Assembly (NCBI GenBank): GCA_031556375.1
Contig: JAVBTA010000017.1
Coordinates: forward strand, 1-43,649
Origin: BNXB01 sp031556375
GTDB taxonomy: Bacteria; Bacteroidota; Bacteroidia; Bacteroidales; Azobacteroidaceae
DNA length: 43,649 nt
Direction of reading: 5' to 3'
Every line of letters begins with the position of its first letter. The first letter of the stretch is position 1. Made by a program: the position numbers and the translations under genes. Shown here piece by piece: positions 34,390-42,908 of the stretch. A model generated the notes under the pieces. That model saw nothing but the letters and a program-made list of their open reading frames with translations, ran no database searches and was not told the origin of the DNA.

Positions 34390-36198
34390 TTATTGATAAA
34401 GTGAGTCTATAATATCCTTGTATTTCTTTTCTATGAAAGTACGTTTCATTTTCAGCGTATCCGTCAATTCCCCCGATTCTATAGAAAATGGTTCCGGCAA
34501 GATATAGAATCGTTTAATCTGCTCATAATTGGCGAATTCATTCTGCATTCCATCAATCCTTAACTTGAAAAGAGCATGGATAAGCTGATTATTACATAGG
34601 TCCTCCATCGAATCGTAAGTAATCAGATGTTTCTCGGCATATTTTTCCAGTTCATTAAAATCCGGAACAATAAGTGCTGTAACATATTTACGCTGATCTC
34701 CGATAATAGCGGCTGTATCTATATATTTATCTCCCGCCAAACGGGTTTCCAATTGCTGAGGAGCAATATATTTTCCATTAGCCGTTTTGTAAAGATCTTT
34801 TATCCGCTCTGTAATAGTCAATTCATTATTATCATTCAAAGTCCCGGCATCTCCGGTACGAAACCAGCCATCATCTGTAAATGCATTCGCTGTTTCTGTA
34901 GGTTTCTTATAGTAACCTTTTGTTACATTTCCACCTCTCACCTGTATTTCATTGTTTTCACCTATACGAACCTCTTCTTCCGGCATTACTTTTCCGATCG
35001 TTCCTATTTTAAATCCGGTTTGAGTAAAACAGCTGACAGTAGCAGTAGTTTCAGTCAACCCATAGCCATAAACCAGCGGAATATTTATCGACTGAATAAA
35101 TGTGTTGATCTCATCAGAAAGAGCAGCACCCGCACATGGATATACAAGGCCTCTCTCGAGTCCAACCTCTTTTTTTATCAGCTTAAATATTGTTTTATTA
35201 TAAAATCCGAATTTCTGACGAAGCATCCAGGGAGCTTTACGGCCTTTATTACGATAATCCAGGTTATGCCGACGACCGGTTCTAACAGCATCACTAAATA
35301 CCCATTTCAGAATAAAGTTCAGATTCTCAATTTTTTCCTGAACTCCGGCATATACCTTTTCCCAAAAACGAGGGACACTACACATGGCTTCAGGTAAAAC
35401 CTCTTTCATTGTCGTACGAATCTCTTTCGGATCCTGATTAATCGCCAAGGTGCATCCCCAATGGAGGCACAAAATCGACCAGGCCTTTTCAAAAATATGA
35501 GTCAACGGAAGAAAACACATGGATACAAAACCTTCAGGCAAATAATGCAATCTTAGGTCATGTATTTTCAATGCTGTAAGGTAATTTTCCTGTGTCAGCA
35601 TAACACCTTTTGGCTCACCTGTCGTTCCCGAAGTGTAAATAATATGCACAATATCCGAATCTTCTATCTTGGAAGATCTTTCTTCAACCTGATCCAGCTC
35701 CTTTTCCGAAATCTGATTATGATCGATAAATTCATCGAAATACACAGAAGTCGTATCGTTTTTAGATTTCCGGATATTTTTATCTATCAACACCAACTGC
35801 TTAAGAAAACGACTATTTTTCTGAACTACACGGGCATTATCGTATTGCAACTGTTCTCCGACAAAAAGCAAGGTTATTTCAGCCTCATCAATAATATACG
35901 AAATCTGAGGGATCGATGATGTTGCATACATCGGAACAGAAATCACCTGATTGGAAAATACGGCAAAATCAATATAAAAACATTCGGCAAAATTCTGGGC
36001 ATAGATTCCAACCCTATCCTGAGGATTAATACCGTAACGGCAAAGAGCGCATGCCGTATACTTGATTTTATCAGAAAAAGCCTTCCATGAGACTGATGAC
36101 CATGTTTTGGTTTGCTTATCTCTGATCTTTAACGCGTCCTTGTCGCCAAATTCTTTTGCCTTCAGATGAACTATTTCCGATAAAAAGCGATATTTCAT
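34390..36198 (-). CDS. Long-chain acyl-CoA synthetase (AMP-forming)
   Basis: 602 residues, typical of the FAA1-like branch. The ATP-binding P-loop YTSGTTGEPKG is at 188-198; next are CFLPLTHIFEK, YGYGLTETTA (adenine binding), EIQVRGGNVTKGYYKKP, GWFRTGDAG (ribose/Asp) and the C-terminal hinge IKDLYKTANGKYIAPQ, followed by the C-terminal domain. It activates fatty acids to acyl-CoA via acyl-adenylate. It is cytosolic or peripheral to the inner membrane. Divergent from the M20 deacylase gene over a 64-bp shared promoter region. Substrate chain length cannot be told. Confidence 0.93.
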   Translation of the reverse strand: MKYRFLSEIVHLKAKEFGDKDALKIRDKQTKTWSSVSWKAFSDKIKYTACALCRYGINPQDRVGIYAQNFAECFYIDFAVFSNQVISVPMYATSSIPQISYIIDEAEITLLFVGEQLQYDNARVVQKNSRFLKQLVLIDKNIRKSKNDTTSVYFDEFIDHNQISEKELDQVEERSSKIEDSDIVHIIYTSGTTGEPKGVMLTQENYLTALKIHDLRLHYLPEGFVSMCFLPLTHIFEKAWSILCLHWGCTLAINQDPKEIRTTMKEVLPEAMCSVPRFWEKVYAGVQEKIENLNFILKWVFSDAVRTGRRHNLDYRNKGRKAPWMLRQKFGFYNKTIFKLIKKEVGLERGLVYPCAGAALSDEINTFIQSINIPLVYGYGLTETTATVSCFTQTGFKIGTIGKVMPEEEVRIGENNEIQVRGGNVTKGYYKKPTETANAFTDDGWFRTGDAGTLNDNNELTITERIKDLYKTANGKYIAPQQLETRLAGDKYIDTAAIIGDQRKYVTALIVPDFNELEKYAEKHLITYDSMEDLCNNQLIHALFKLRIDGMQNEFANYEQIKRFYILPEPFSIESGELTDTLKMKRTFIEKKYKDIIDSLYQ

Positions 36199-36217
36199 AT
36201 GTGTTATAATAAAATGA

Positions 36218-36225
36218 CAAAATTA
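36218..36225 (-). promoter_or_regulatory. -7 box of the acyl-CoA synthetase gene
   Basis: TAATTTTG on the minus strand, about 20 nt upstream of the ATG; no good -33. It lies 13 nt from the divergent box at 36239-36246. Confidence 0.4.
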
Positions 36226-36238
36226 CTGTTTTTATTTC

Positions 36239-36246
36239 TAACTTTG
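36239..36246 (+). promoter_or_regulatory. -7 box of the M20 deacylase gene
   Basis: TAACTTTG, an exact match, 16 nt before the ATG at 36263. The two divergent boxes are so close that RNA polymerase cannot occupy both at once. Confidence 0.5.
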
Positions 36247-36262
36247 CATAAACTTTTTTAAA

Positions 36263-37324
36263 ATGAGCCTGGATAGTTTATATTATGACAGTATTGATCT
36301 GCTTAAATCTCTGATTGCAACACCCTCTCTGAGCAGGGATGAAGATGCTGCTGCTACTTTATTAGAACAATACATGAATTCTCTGGGACTGAATGTTTTC
36401 CGTTCAGGAAACAATTGCTGGGCTATTGCCCCGGAGTTTGAAGAAGAAAAACCCACTATACTATTAAATTCTCACATAGATACCGTCAAACCGGTTTCCG
36501 GATGGAGTAAAGACCCTTTCGCTCCAACTGAGGAAAACGAAAAAATCTATGGTCTTGGAAGTAATGATGCCGGTGCCAGCCTGGTATCTTTGTTACATGC
36601 ATTTATCGCATTGAGTTCTGAAAAACAACCATACAATCTCATTTTTTTGGCATCCTGCGAAGAAGAAGTCTCTGGAAAAGAAGGGGTAGAAAGTATATTG
36701 CCGTTACTACCTCCTATCACCTTCGGCTTAATCGGAGAACCGACAAATATGCAGCCTGCCATTGCAGAAAAAGGTTTAATGGTATTGGATTGCTTTGTAA
36801 GCGGAATATCCGGACATGCAGCCCGGGATGAAGGAGAGAATGCAATTTACAAAGCGCTTCCTATAATCGATTGGTTCAAAAACTATCAATTTCCAAACGA
36901 AAGCCCATGGCTAGGTAAGGTGAAAATGTCTGTAACGATGATTGAATCAGGGACACAGCACAATGTAGTTCCTGATCGTTGCAAATTCACTGTCGATGTC
37001 AGGACAAATGAATGTTATACAAATCAGGATGTATTCGATATCATTAAGAGCACGTGCGACTGTGAAATAAACGCCAGGTCTTTACGGCTCAACTCTTCTT
37101 CTATTGATGTTGGTCATCCGGTAGTAAAACGGGTAATATCATCCGGAAGACAGGCTTTTGGCTCCCCGACTCTCTCAGACCAGGCTTTGATGCCATTTCC
37201 TACACTAAAAATGGGCCCGGGATTATCGGCTCGTTCACATACTGCAGACGAGTTTATCGAAAAATTTGAAATTCGCGAAGCTCTCGAATTGTATTTCAAA
37301 ATACTAAACGGTTTGACTCTATGA
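36263..37324 (+). CDS. M20-family metallo-deacylase, ArgE-like
   Basis: 353 residues. Metal ligands are visible: H71 and D73 (LNSHIDTVKP), D102 (GSNDAGAS), E133-E134-E135 (CEEEVSG), GEPTNMQPAIAEKGL (Glu ligand region) and the C-terminal His in SHTADEF. The dimerisation domain lies between about 175 and 280 (SGHAARDEGENAIYKAL). It closely resembles Bacteroidales proteins annotated as acetylornithine deacetylase. In this order the arginine pathway uses N-succinyl intermediates, so the in vivo substrate may be N-succinyl- or N-acetyl-citrulline/ornithine; this is inference from family knowledge. No other arginine genes are nearby. It is coupled to the next gene by a 4-nt ATGA overlap. Confidence 0.88.
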   Translation: MSLDSLYYDSIDLLKSLIATPSLSRDEDAAATLLEQYMNSLGLNVFRSGNNCWAIAPEFEEEKPTILLNSHIDTVKPVSGWSKDPFAPTEENEKIYGLGSNDAGASLVSLLHAFIALSSEKQPYNLIFLASCEEEVSGKEGVESILPLLPPITFGLIGEPTNMQPAIAEKGLMVLDCFVSGISGHAARDEGENAIYKALPIIDWFKNYQFPNESPWLGKVKMSVTMIESGTQHNVVPDRCKFTVDVRTNECYTNQDVFDIIKSTCDCEINARSLRLNSSSIDVGHPVVKRVISSGRQAFGSPTLSDQALMPFPTLKMGPGLSARSHTADEFIEKFEIREALELYFKILNGLTL

Positions 37325-38214
37325 TGATCAGACATTTCAAACATCATAACATTGATAAAAAAAAATATGATGATTGTATCTTACAGTCATCACAGGGTAC
37401 TGTCTATGCTATGTCGTGGTATCTGGACGTCGTTTCTCCTGGCTGGGAACTTCTGGCAACAGATGATTTTGAAACTATTATGCCAATACCGGTAAAACAA
37501 AAATTCGGAATAACATATGCCATACAACCTCATCTATGCCAACAACTTGGAATATTTTCATCCCGGGATTTAGATGAAAGCATCTTAAAAAATTTTATAA
37601 AACAGATTCCCTATTCAATTTATCGTATTCAATTGAATTCCGGAAATATTTTTCAGGATCAGACAATCTTACTTCGGCATAATTACGTTTTAGATATGAG
37701 TCTTCCATATACAAACCTTCAGGAAAGATATAAAACAAATTGCCAACGCAACATAAAAAAAGCTAAAACTGAGATTCAGAACGTTTCAAACTTCACATCG
37801 CGAGAGGCTTTTTTTGAGATTCTCCACACACACAACGGGCCGATAATAAAACTATTGGATTTATTAAAAAAGCTGTTGGATTCTGCTGAAAAATACGCTA
37901 AGACGGAAATCTGGAATGTTCGGGACCATTCCGGAAATTTACTGGCCTGCACATTCTTTTTATACTGGAAAAACAGGGTTTACTACATGGTTCCGGTCTC
38001 AAGTCCTGAGGGGAAGAAATTACAGAGTATGTCTTTCCTAATCGACCAGTTTATTCAACGCCATTCGTCTACCGATTTGATTCTGGATTTTGAAGGCTCA
38101 TCCATACTAAACATCGCCCGCTTCTATGAAGGGTTTGGAGCCAACCTCGAACGTTATCCGGTCATAAATAAGGATAACTTTTTAACAAAAATCTATTCTT
38201 CTATACGGGTGTGA
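37321..38214 (+). CDS. GNAT/FemAB-like acyl- or aminoacyl-transferase
   Basis: 297 residues without signal or TM segments. The N-terminal part (MSWYLDVVSPGWELL, TIMPIPVKQKFGITYAIQPHLCQQLGIF) and the C-terminal GNAT-like part have the two-lobed layout of FemX/BioF2-like proteins: RYKTNCQRNIKKAKT (substrate/donor loop), LACTFFLYWKNRVYYMVPVSSPEGKK and DFEGSSILNIARFYEGFGANLERYP. Such enzymes add an amino acid or acyl group to cell-wall precursors or lipids. No diagnostic residue fixes the donor. It is translationally coupled to the M20 deacylase, which suggests acylation and deacylation of related compounds. Confidence 0.7.
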   Translation: MMIRHFKHHNIDKKKYDDCILQSSQGTVYAMSWYLDVVSPGWELLATDDFETIMPIPVKQKFGITYAIQPHLCQQLGIFSSRDLDESILKNFIKQIPYSIYRIQLNSGNIFQDQTILLRHNYVLDMSLPYTNLQERYKTNCQRNIKKAKTEIQNVSNFTSREAFFEILHTHNGPIIKLLDLLKKLLDSAEKYAKTEIWNVRDHSGNLLACTFFLYWKNRVYYMVPVSSPEGKKLQSMSFLIDQFIQRHSSTDLILDFEGSSILNIARFYEGFGANLERYPVINKDNFLTKIYSSIRV

Positions 38215-38275
38215 TTTTTTTAATATAAAAAATGAAAAAATCATACAAAAGATTGCTCTTTTTGACAGATTAACA

Positions 38276-38307
38276 TTTGTGTATTTGCCAAATATGTACT
38301 AACTTTG
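38276..38307 (+). promoter_or_regulatory. Near-ideal promoter of the barrel-less protein/ECF-sigma cluster
   Basis: TTTG (38276-38279), 20-nt spacer, TAACTTTG (38300-38307). Both boxes match the Bacteroidetes sigma-ABfr consensus. Transcription would start near 38313, about 350 nt before the ATG at 38666. Confidence 0.7.
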
Positions 38308-38622
38308 CATATCATTTTTGTAAAGTTATTTTTTACGGGGACACACTTAATATCTGAAGCAAATCACGCTGATTTTATATTTGATTTTACAACAGAAATA
38401 AACTTGAAAAATCTGCCGGTATTCTTAAAATCTATAATTCCCGTATTTTTTAATTGGTCATTTCAATTTAAGATTGCTATGTGTTTGTGAAAACAGAGAG
38501 AAATTTCAATTAAGATTTGTTTGTAATGTGTTGTGTTATGTGTTATATTTTGTTCCAGGGAATGGATATGGAACTTTCCGGCAGATTTTTTATTATCTAG
38601 GGTATTTTTTCTTCTAACCATC

Positions 38623-38654
38623 TTATATGTGTAAGCACAATGTTTCACATATAA
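38623..38654 (+). promoter_or_regulatory. Hairpin next to the start codon of the leader-controlled gene
   Basis: TTATATGTG and CACATATAA form a perfect 9-bp stem around a 14-nt loop, ending 11 nt before the ATG. In an organism that initiates on A-rich unstructured leaders, it could affect ribosome access. Function is inferred only. Confidence 0.4.
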
Positions 38655-38665
38655 AATAAACAACC

Positions 38666-39940
38666 ATGAAAACTATATTCAAATACCCATTAATCAGCAT
38701 TTTAACGATGAGCGTAGTATTTGCTTTCAGTCCGGCGATGGCACAGGATAACCTAAATGGAGAAAATGGAAAGTATTTTACTATTAGTGGAATTGTGAAG
38801 AACAAAACCGACAATAAGAAACTGGAATATGTAAATGTTTCCGTACCTGGAACAGGAATTGGCACAATAACTAACGAAGATGGAGAATTCGTTCTCAAAA
38901 TCAGCACATCGGCAAATGCTAAAAACATTGAATTTTCTTATGTCGGATTCTATAACACACGTATACCTATCAATGGCACAAATGCTCTCAACGAAACATT
39001 TTACCTATCTCCCAAGCCTAAAGAACTACCGGAAGTCGTGGTTAAAAGCTGGGATCCAAGGAAACTGATTGAAGAAGCAATAAATAAGATCCCAACCAAT
39101 TATAGTAAAACCCCGAATTTATTAACGGGCTTTTACCGTGAAACTGCGAAGAAAGGACGGAACTACATCAATATTGCAGAAGCGATAATTCAGATTTATA
39201 AATCTCAATATACAGAGAATGTCAATTTCGACAAAGTTCAGATACTCAAGGGGCGTAAACTTCTAAGTACAAAGAAGAGTGACACTCTGGCAGTTAAATT
39301 ACTTGGAGGACCAAATCTTTCCATTTTGGCTGATATCGTAAAAAATCCGGATGTTATGTTGGAACAGGAATCTTTGGGTTATTTCAAATTTACCTTATCC
39401 GAAACGACACTCATCAATGACAGACCGCATTTCATAGTTAACTTCGAACCGGTTGAGGCCAATCTGCCCTATGCTCTTTATTATGGTAAATTCTATATAG
39501 ATACGGAAACTCTTTCTTTTACAAGAGCTGAATTCAGCCTGGATATGAAAGACCGCGCCAAAGCTACTCAGATGATTCTAAGAAAAAAACCGGCAGGATT
39601 ACGCTTCAAACCGGAAGAAGTACTATACATTGTATCATATAAAGAGAGAAACGGAGTCACTTATCTGAATTATATCCGGAACGAAATAAAGTTCAAATGC
39701 GACTGGAAACGCAGGCTATTCGCAACCAATTACGAAGTCATGAGTGAAATGGTTGTCACCGACAATGAAATCCAGAATGCAACATCCATCTCCAGGAAAG
39801 ATGCATTTAACATTAATAATTCACTGAGTGATAAGGTTATGAATTTCTATGACGAAGATTTTTGGGGTTCGTATAATATTATTGAACCAACCGAATCTCT
39901 TGAATCAGCTGTTAACAAATTGAAAAAAGGATATAAATAG
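38666..39940 (+). CDS. Barrel-less carboxypeptidase-regulatory-domain protein
   Basis: 424 residues. Signal peptide 1-26 (VVFAFSPAMAQ). Residues about 38-118 form a CarboxypepD_reg-like beta-sandwich (FTISGIVKNKTDNKKLEYVNV, GIGTITNEDGEFVLKI, NIEFSYVGFYN), normally the N-terminal extension of SusC/TonB receptors. Instead of a plug and barrel, a unique domain of about 300 residues follows, with TGFYRET, IVSYKERNGVTYLNYIRNE and a closing YDEDFWGSYNIIEP. The same domain is shared with the protein at 41367-42908. Probably periplasmic or outer-membrane associated. It is expressed from a strong promoter and lies 48 nt before the ECF sigma gene, so it may be part of the same transcript. Confidence 0.8.
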   Translation: MKTIFKYPLISILTMSVVFAFSPAMAQDNLNGENGKYFTISGIVKNKTDNKKLEYVNVSVPGTGIGTITNEDGEFVLKISTSANAKNIEFSYVGFYNTRIPINGTNALNETFYLSPKPKELPEVVVKSWDPRKLIEEAINKIPTNYSKTPNLLTGFYRETAKKGRNYINIAEAIIQIYKSQYTENVNFDKVQILKGRKLLSTKKSDTLAVKLLGGPNLSILADIVKNPDVMLEQESLGYFKFTLSETTLINDRPHFIVNFEPVEANLPYALYYGKFYIDTETLSFTRAEFSLDMKDRAKATQMILRKKPAGLRFKPEEVLYIVSYKERNGVTYLNYIRNEIKFKCDWKRRLFATNYEVMSEMVVTDNEIQNATSISRKDAFNINNSLSDKVMNFYDEDFWGSYNIIEPTESLESAVNKLKKGYK

Positions 39941-39988
39941 TACAGTTTTGGGCGAAAAGATGGTTAACTTAGGCGTTATTTTTAATTT

Positions 39989-40522
39989 ATGCCAGTAAAG
40001 GATCCGATACTGAAAAAAATTAAGGTTGGTGATATCAACACTTTTGAATCGCTTTTTAAGCAATATTACGAAGCTCTATGCCGATATGGACTGACTTATG
40101 TAGATACAATAGAGGAAGCTGAAGAGATCGTTCAGGAATTGTTCTATAAGATTTGGAAAAATAAGGAACAAATCGAGATATCTTTTTCTCTGAAAGCGTA
40201 TCTGTATGGTGCTGTGCGTAATAATGCCCTGCAATACCTGGAACACTTACAGGTAAGGCAGAATTATGCGGAACATTTTACCAAACTTGACAGAACGGAT
40301 ATTTTTTCACCGGAAGAAGAATTTGAGTATAAAGAATTGAATGAAAAAATAGACGCTGTTTTAAATGAATTACCTGAACGCCGACGCGAAATCTTTGTTT
40401 TAAGCCGGTTTGAAGGACTAAAATATTCCGAAATTGCAGAAAAACTCAATCTTTCAGTAAAAACAATTGAAGCAGAAATGACAAAAGCTTTCAAAGAGCT
40501 TCGAAAATTAAAAATAGGATGA
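39989..40522 (+). CDS. ECF sigma factor (RpoE-like, Bacteroidetes FecI group)
   Basis: 177 residues. Region sigma2 covers about 15-85 (FESLFKQYYEALCRYGLTYVDTIEEAEEIVQELFYKIWKN). Region sigma4 covers about 120-175 (LNELPERRREIFVLSRFEGLKYSEIAEKLNLSVKTIEAEMTKAFKELRK) with the helix-turn-helix. The length is normal for the family. It directs RNA polymerase to a special promoter set when released from the anti-sigma factor encoded next. It overlaps the FecR-like gene by 4 nt (ATGA), a typical coupling. It is unusual in not being next to a SusC-like receptor. Confidence 0.93.
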   Translation: MPVKDPILKKIKVGDINTFESLFKQYYEALCRYGLTYVDTIEEAEEIVQELFYKIWKNKEQIEISFSLKAYLYGAVRNNALQYLEHLQVRQNYAEHFTKLDRTDIFSPEEEFEYKELNEKIDAVLNELPERRREIFVLSRFEGLKYSEIAEKLNLSVKTIEAEMTKAFKELRKLKIG

Positions 40523-41352
40523 GACAAACAAACTTGGTCAACACAGACAAAGCCTGGGAATTGCTACAAAACAGATTAGAACAGGAAAACCTGATTCCGA
40601 AAGCTCCCCAAAAGCGCAGGCTTTATTTTGGGGACTTTGTGGGAGCAGCAGTGATACTCTTCTGCATTTTTATCGGAACCGGAATCTATATGCTATCAGA
40701 CCGTTCCAGAGAAGAGCTGCTGTCTACAATAAACGAAGACACCATGACTTCTCTCGTAACAACCTTCGACGACGGTTCTACCGCTTATTTGTCAGGCAGT
40801 ACATCAATCTACTATCCTAAACACTTCAAAAAGAGTGAGAGAAAGATAAAAGTTGAAGGAGATGCTTTATTCAATATCAGTAAAGATCCGAAAAGGCCAT
40901 TTATTATTGAAACGGAACACGTCCGGATAAAAGTTCTGGGAACTGCATTCCGGGTAAATACCAACAATAAAAATTCATCTTTCGAACTGGCTGTCAGGAA
41001 CGGAGTTGTAGAGGTTACTGAAAAATCCTGGGGAAAACCGTTGCTGGTTGCCGCCGGAGAATCTGTCAGCCTCATCAATGGACGCCTCCTGAAAGGAATT
41101 TTTGCAACAGACCAGTTCTCCAGATTCACTTCAAAAATGAGTTTTCGGGACGAACGCCTCGAAAACATTGTGAATGTCATCAAACAAACAACAGGAAGTA
41201 ACATTGTACTGGAATCCGAAGATCTGAAAGATATGAGGCTCAATGTTTCTTTCAGGGATAACTCAACAGATACCATGGTCAAAATAATTTGTATCGGATT
41301 AAAATTAGATTACACGGTTAGTGATAACGGATTTTATATTCATAAACCATAA
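40519..41352 (+). CDS. FecR-family anti-sigma factor
   Basis: 277 residues. A short cytosolic N-terminus (1-38), with WELLQNRLEQ as the probable sigma-binding part, is followed by a TM at about 40-59. The periplasmic FecR domain (about 75-190) contains TTFDDGSTAYLSGSTSIYYP, EGDALFNISKDPKRPFIIET, IKVLGTAFRV, VRNGVVEV. A C-terminal DUF4974 (STN-like) domain closes it (about 205-277: MSFRDERLENIVNVIKQTTG, LNVSFRDNSTDTMVKII). It receives a periplasmic signal and frees the sigma factor. The next gene starts 14 nt later and carries an STN domain, its likely partner. Note that residues 1-38 are shorter than in many FecR proteins of this order. Confidence 0.92.
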   Translation: MRQTNLVNTDKAWELLQNRLEQENLIPKAPQKRRLYFGDFVGAAVILFCIFIGTGIYMLSDRSREELLSTINEDTMTSLVTTFDDGSTAYLSGSTSIYYPKHFKKSERKIKVEGDALFNISKDPKRPFIIETEHVRIKVLGTAFRVNTNNKNSSFELAVRNGVVEVTEKSWGKPLLVAAGESVSLINGRLLKGIFATDQFSRFTSKMSFRDERLENIVNVIKQTTGSNIVLESEDLKDMRLNVSFRDNSTDTMVKIICIGLKLDYTVSDNGFYIHKP

Positions 41353-41366
41353 TCCCTGAAAGAGGT

Positions 41367-42908
41367 ATGAAACGCATCCTGACTTGCATATTCTGCCTCA
41401 TTCCGCTTTGTCTCCAGGCTACAACTCCCGACAATCCGGTATTAAACAGAGTCATTGCTCTCCCAAAAGCAAAAGGCACTGTTTATGAATTGCTTAATAT
41501 CATTTCCGAGTCTTCCGGAATGTTATTCATTTATAACGATAAAACCATCGATAACAATCAGAAAGCCAAAATTGATAACGGAAAGACGACTATCGAACAA
41601 GCTATTCTGGCTGTAACACAAAAACCAAACCTCAAGATGAAAGTGATAGACAATCATATCCTGTTATATCTGGACGAAACGATAATCCCTGAAAAAAACG
41701 GCTCAAATACCCCGGCAGACTCTGTCAGATCCGCTTTTATTACGATTGACGGGGTTGTAAAAGACCAGGATACATTCGAGCCTCTCCCTTTTTCGTCTAT
41801 TACTTTGAACGAAAGCGGTATTGGTACAGTAACAAATCAAAACGGACATTTTACTCTGAAAATTCCGGATTCCTTAAAACAAAATACGGTGCGATTTTCC
41901 TATGTGGGATATGAAACAAAAGAGATTCCTGCCGAATTACTAACAGCAGGAAATATGGATATTTTGCTGAATATCAAGATTGTATCCATGCAGGAAGTTA
42001 TCGTTCATATTGTTAATCCAATCAAAGTCGTCAATGAGATGTTGGATAAACGAGCCCAAAATTATCCCACTAAACCTATTCTTTTTACAGCCTTTTACAG
42101 AGAAGGTGTTCATTACAAAAATGGTTTTGCAAACCTGACGGAAGCTGTATTCAACATTTATAAACAACCATTCACATCCGACAAAGAAGATCAGGTCAAA
42201 TTGCTGAAAATGAGAAAGATGTCGAATAGAAATATTGCTGATTCCATTTTATTGAAACTAAAAGCAGGAGTAAACGCTTCCCTGTACCTCGACATGATGA
42301 AGAACCTTCCGGACTTCCTGGAAGTAACGGAAGGGAATTCTTATAATTATGCAAAGATAGACGTGGTAAGCATCGATTCCAGATTAGCTCATGTCATTGC
42401 ATTCGAACAGAAACCGGAAGTAAAAGAACCTCTGTACAAAGGAGAAATGTACATCGATATCAATAACTCAGCTCTACTGAACGCTCATTTTAAAATCAAC
42501 CCTGCATATATAAAAAAGGCCAAAAGCAGATTAATAGTCAAACAAAGTAAAGGTATGAATATTACTCCTAAAGAAGCAATTTATACCGTATCTTACAAAG
42601 AATGGAATGGGAAATACTATTTGTATTATATACGTGGTGATTTAAGTTTTTCTATAAAAAAGAAAAATTGGTTATTCAATCGGACAAGTACTATCAATTC
42701 TTTTTTTGAAATGGTAATTTCCAAAATAGACAGCGAAAATGTGAAAAATTTCTCCAAAGACGAAAGCCTACCGGGTAATAAGATACTCTCAGACACAAAA
42801 TACATCTATGATTCTGACTTTTGGGGCGACTTCAATATCATTTTACCTGAACGAAAATTAAGTGATGAGATCGAGAGGATTTCGTTGAAAATCGAAGAAA
42901 GCTTTTAA
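41367..42908 (+). CDS. STN plus carboxypeptidase-regulatory protein without a beta-barrel
   Basis: 513 residues. Signal peptide 1-18 (CIFCLIPLCLQAT). An STN domain covers about 28-103 (KGTVYELLNIISESSGMLFIY and TTIEQAILAVTQKPNLKMKVIDN), the part of TonB-dependent transducers that contacts FecR. A CarboxypepD_reg-like domain covers about 125-205 (ITIDGVVKDQDTFEPLPFSSI, FSYVGYETKEIP). The remaining 300 residues match the C-terminal domain of the 38666 protein (TAFYREG, TVSYKEWNGKYYLYYIRGD, YDSDFWGDFNIILP). No plug or barrel strands follow, so it cannot be a receptor by itself. As last gene of the sigma/anti-sigma operon, it is the best candidate signal sensor. The stop overlaps the convergent gene's stop in a shared TTAA. 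Confidence 0.82.
   Translation: MKRILTCIFCLIPLCLQATTPDNPVLNRVIALPKAKGTVYELLNIISESSGMLFIYNDKTIDNNQKAKIDNGKTTIEQAILAVTQKPNLKMKVIDNHILLYLDETIIPEKNGSNTPADSVRSAFITIDGVVKDQDTFEPLPFSSITLNESGIGTVTNQNGHFTLKIPDSLKQNTVRFSYVGYETKEIPAELLTAGNMDILLNIKIVSMQEVIVHIVNPIKVVNEMLDKRAQNYPTKPILFTAFYREGVHYKNGFANLTEAVFNIYKQPFTSDKEDQVKLLKMRKMSNRNIADSILLKLKAGVNASLYLDMMKNLPDFLEVTEGNSYNYAKIDVVSIDSRLAHVIAFEQKPEVKEPLYKGEMYIDINNSALLNAHFKINPAYIKKAKSRLIVKQSKGMNITPKEAIYTVSYKEWNGKYYLYYIRGDLSFSIKKKNWLFNRTSTINSFFEMVISKIDSENVKNFSKDESLPGNKILSDTKYIYDSDFWGDFNIILPERKLSDEIERISLKIEESF

Larger units (their letters stand above)
38215..38665 (+). other. Gene-free region: promoter and long 5' leader
   Basis: 451 bp without a convincing gene. 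It contains the promoter at 38276-38307 and, downstream, an untranslated leader of about 350 nt, AT-rich with T-runs and several GTGTT-type repeats (around 38521-38545). Just before the ATG there is a 9-bp stem (38623-38631 with 38646-38654). A 61-codon frame here lacks a good start and looks like chance. No known riboswitch is recognised. Confidence 0.6.

Noticed and set aside
38305..38490. 61-codon frame in the leader region
   Set aside because: No good start codon and no recognisable motif; it overlaps the -7 box and reads like noise.
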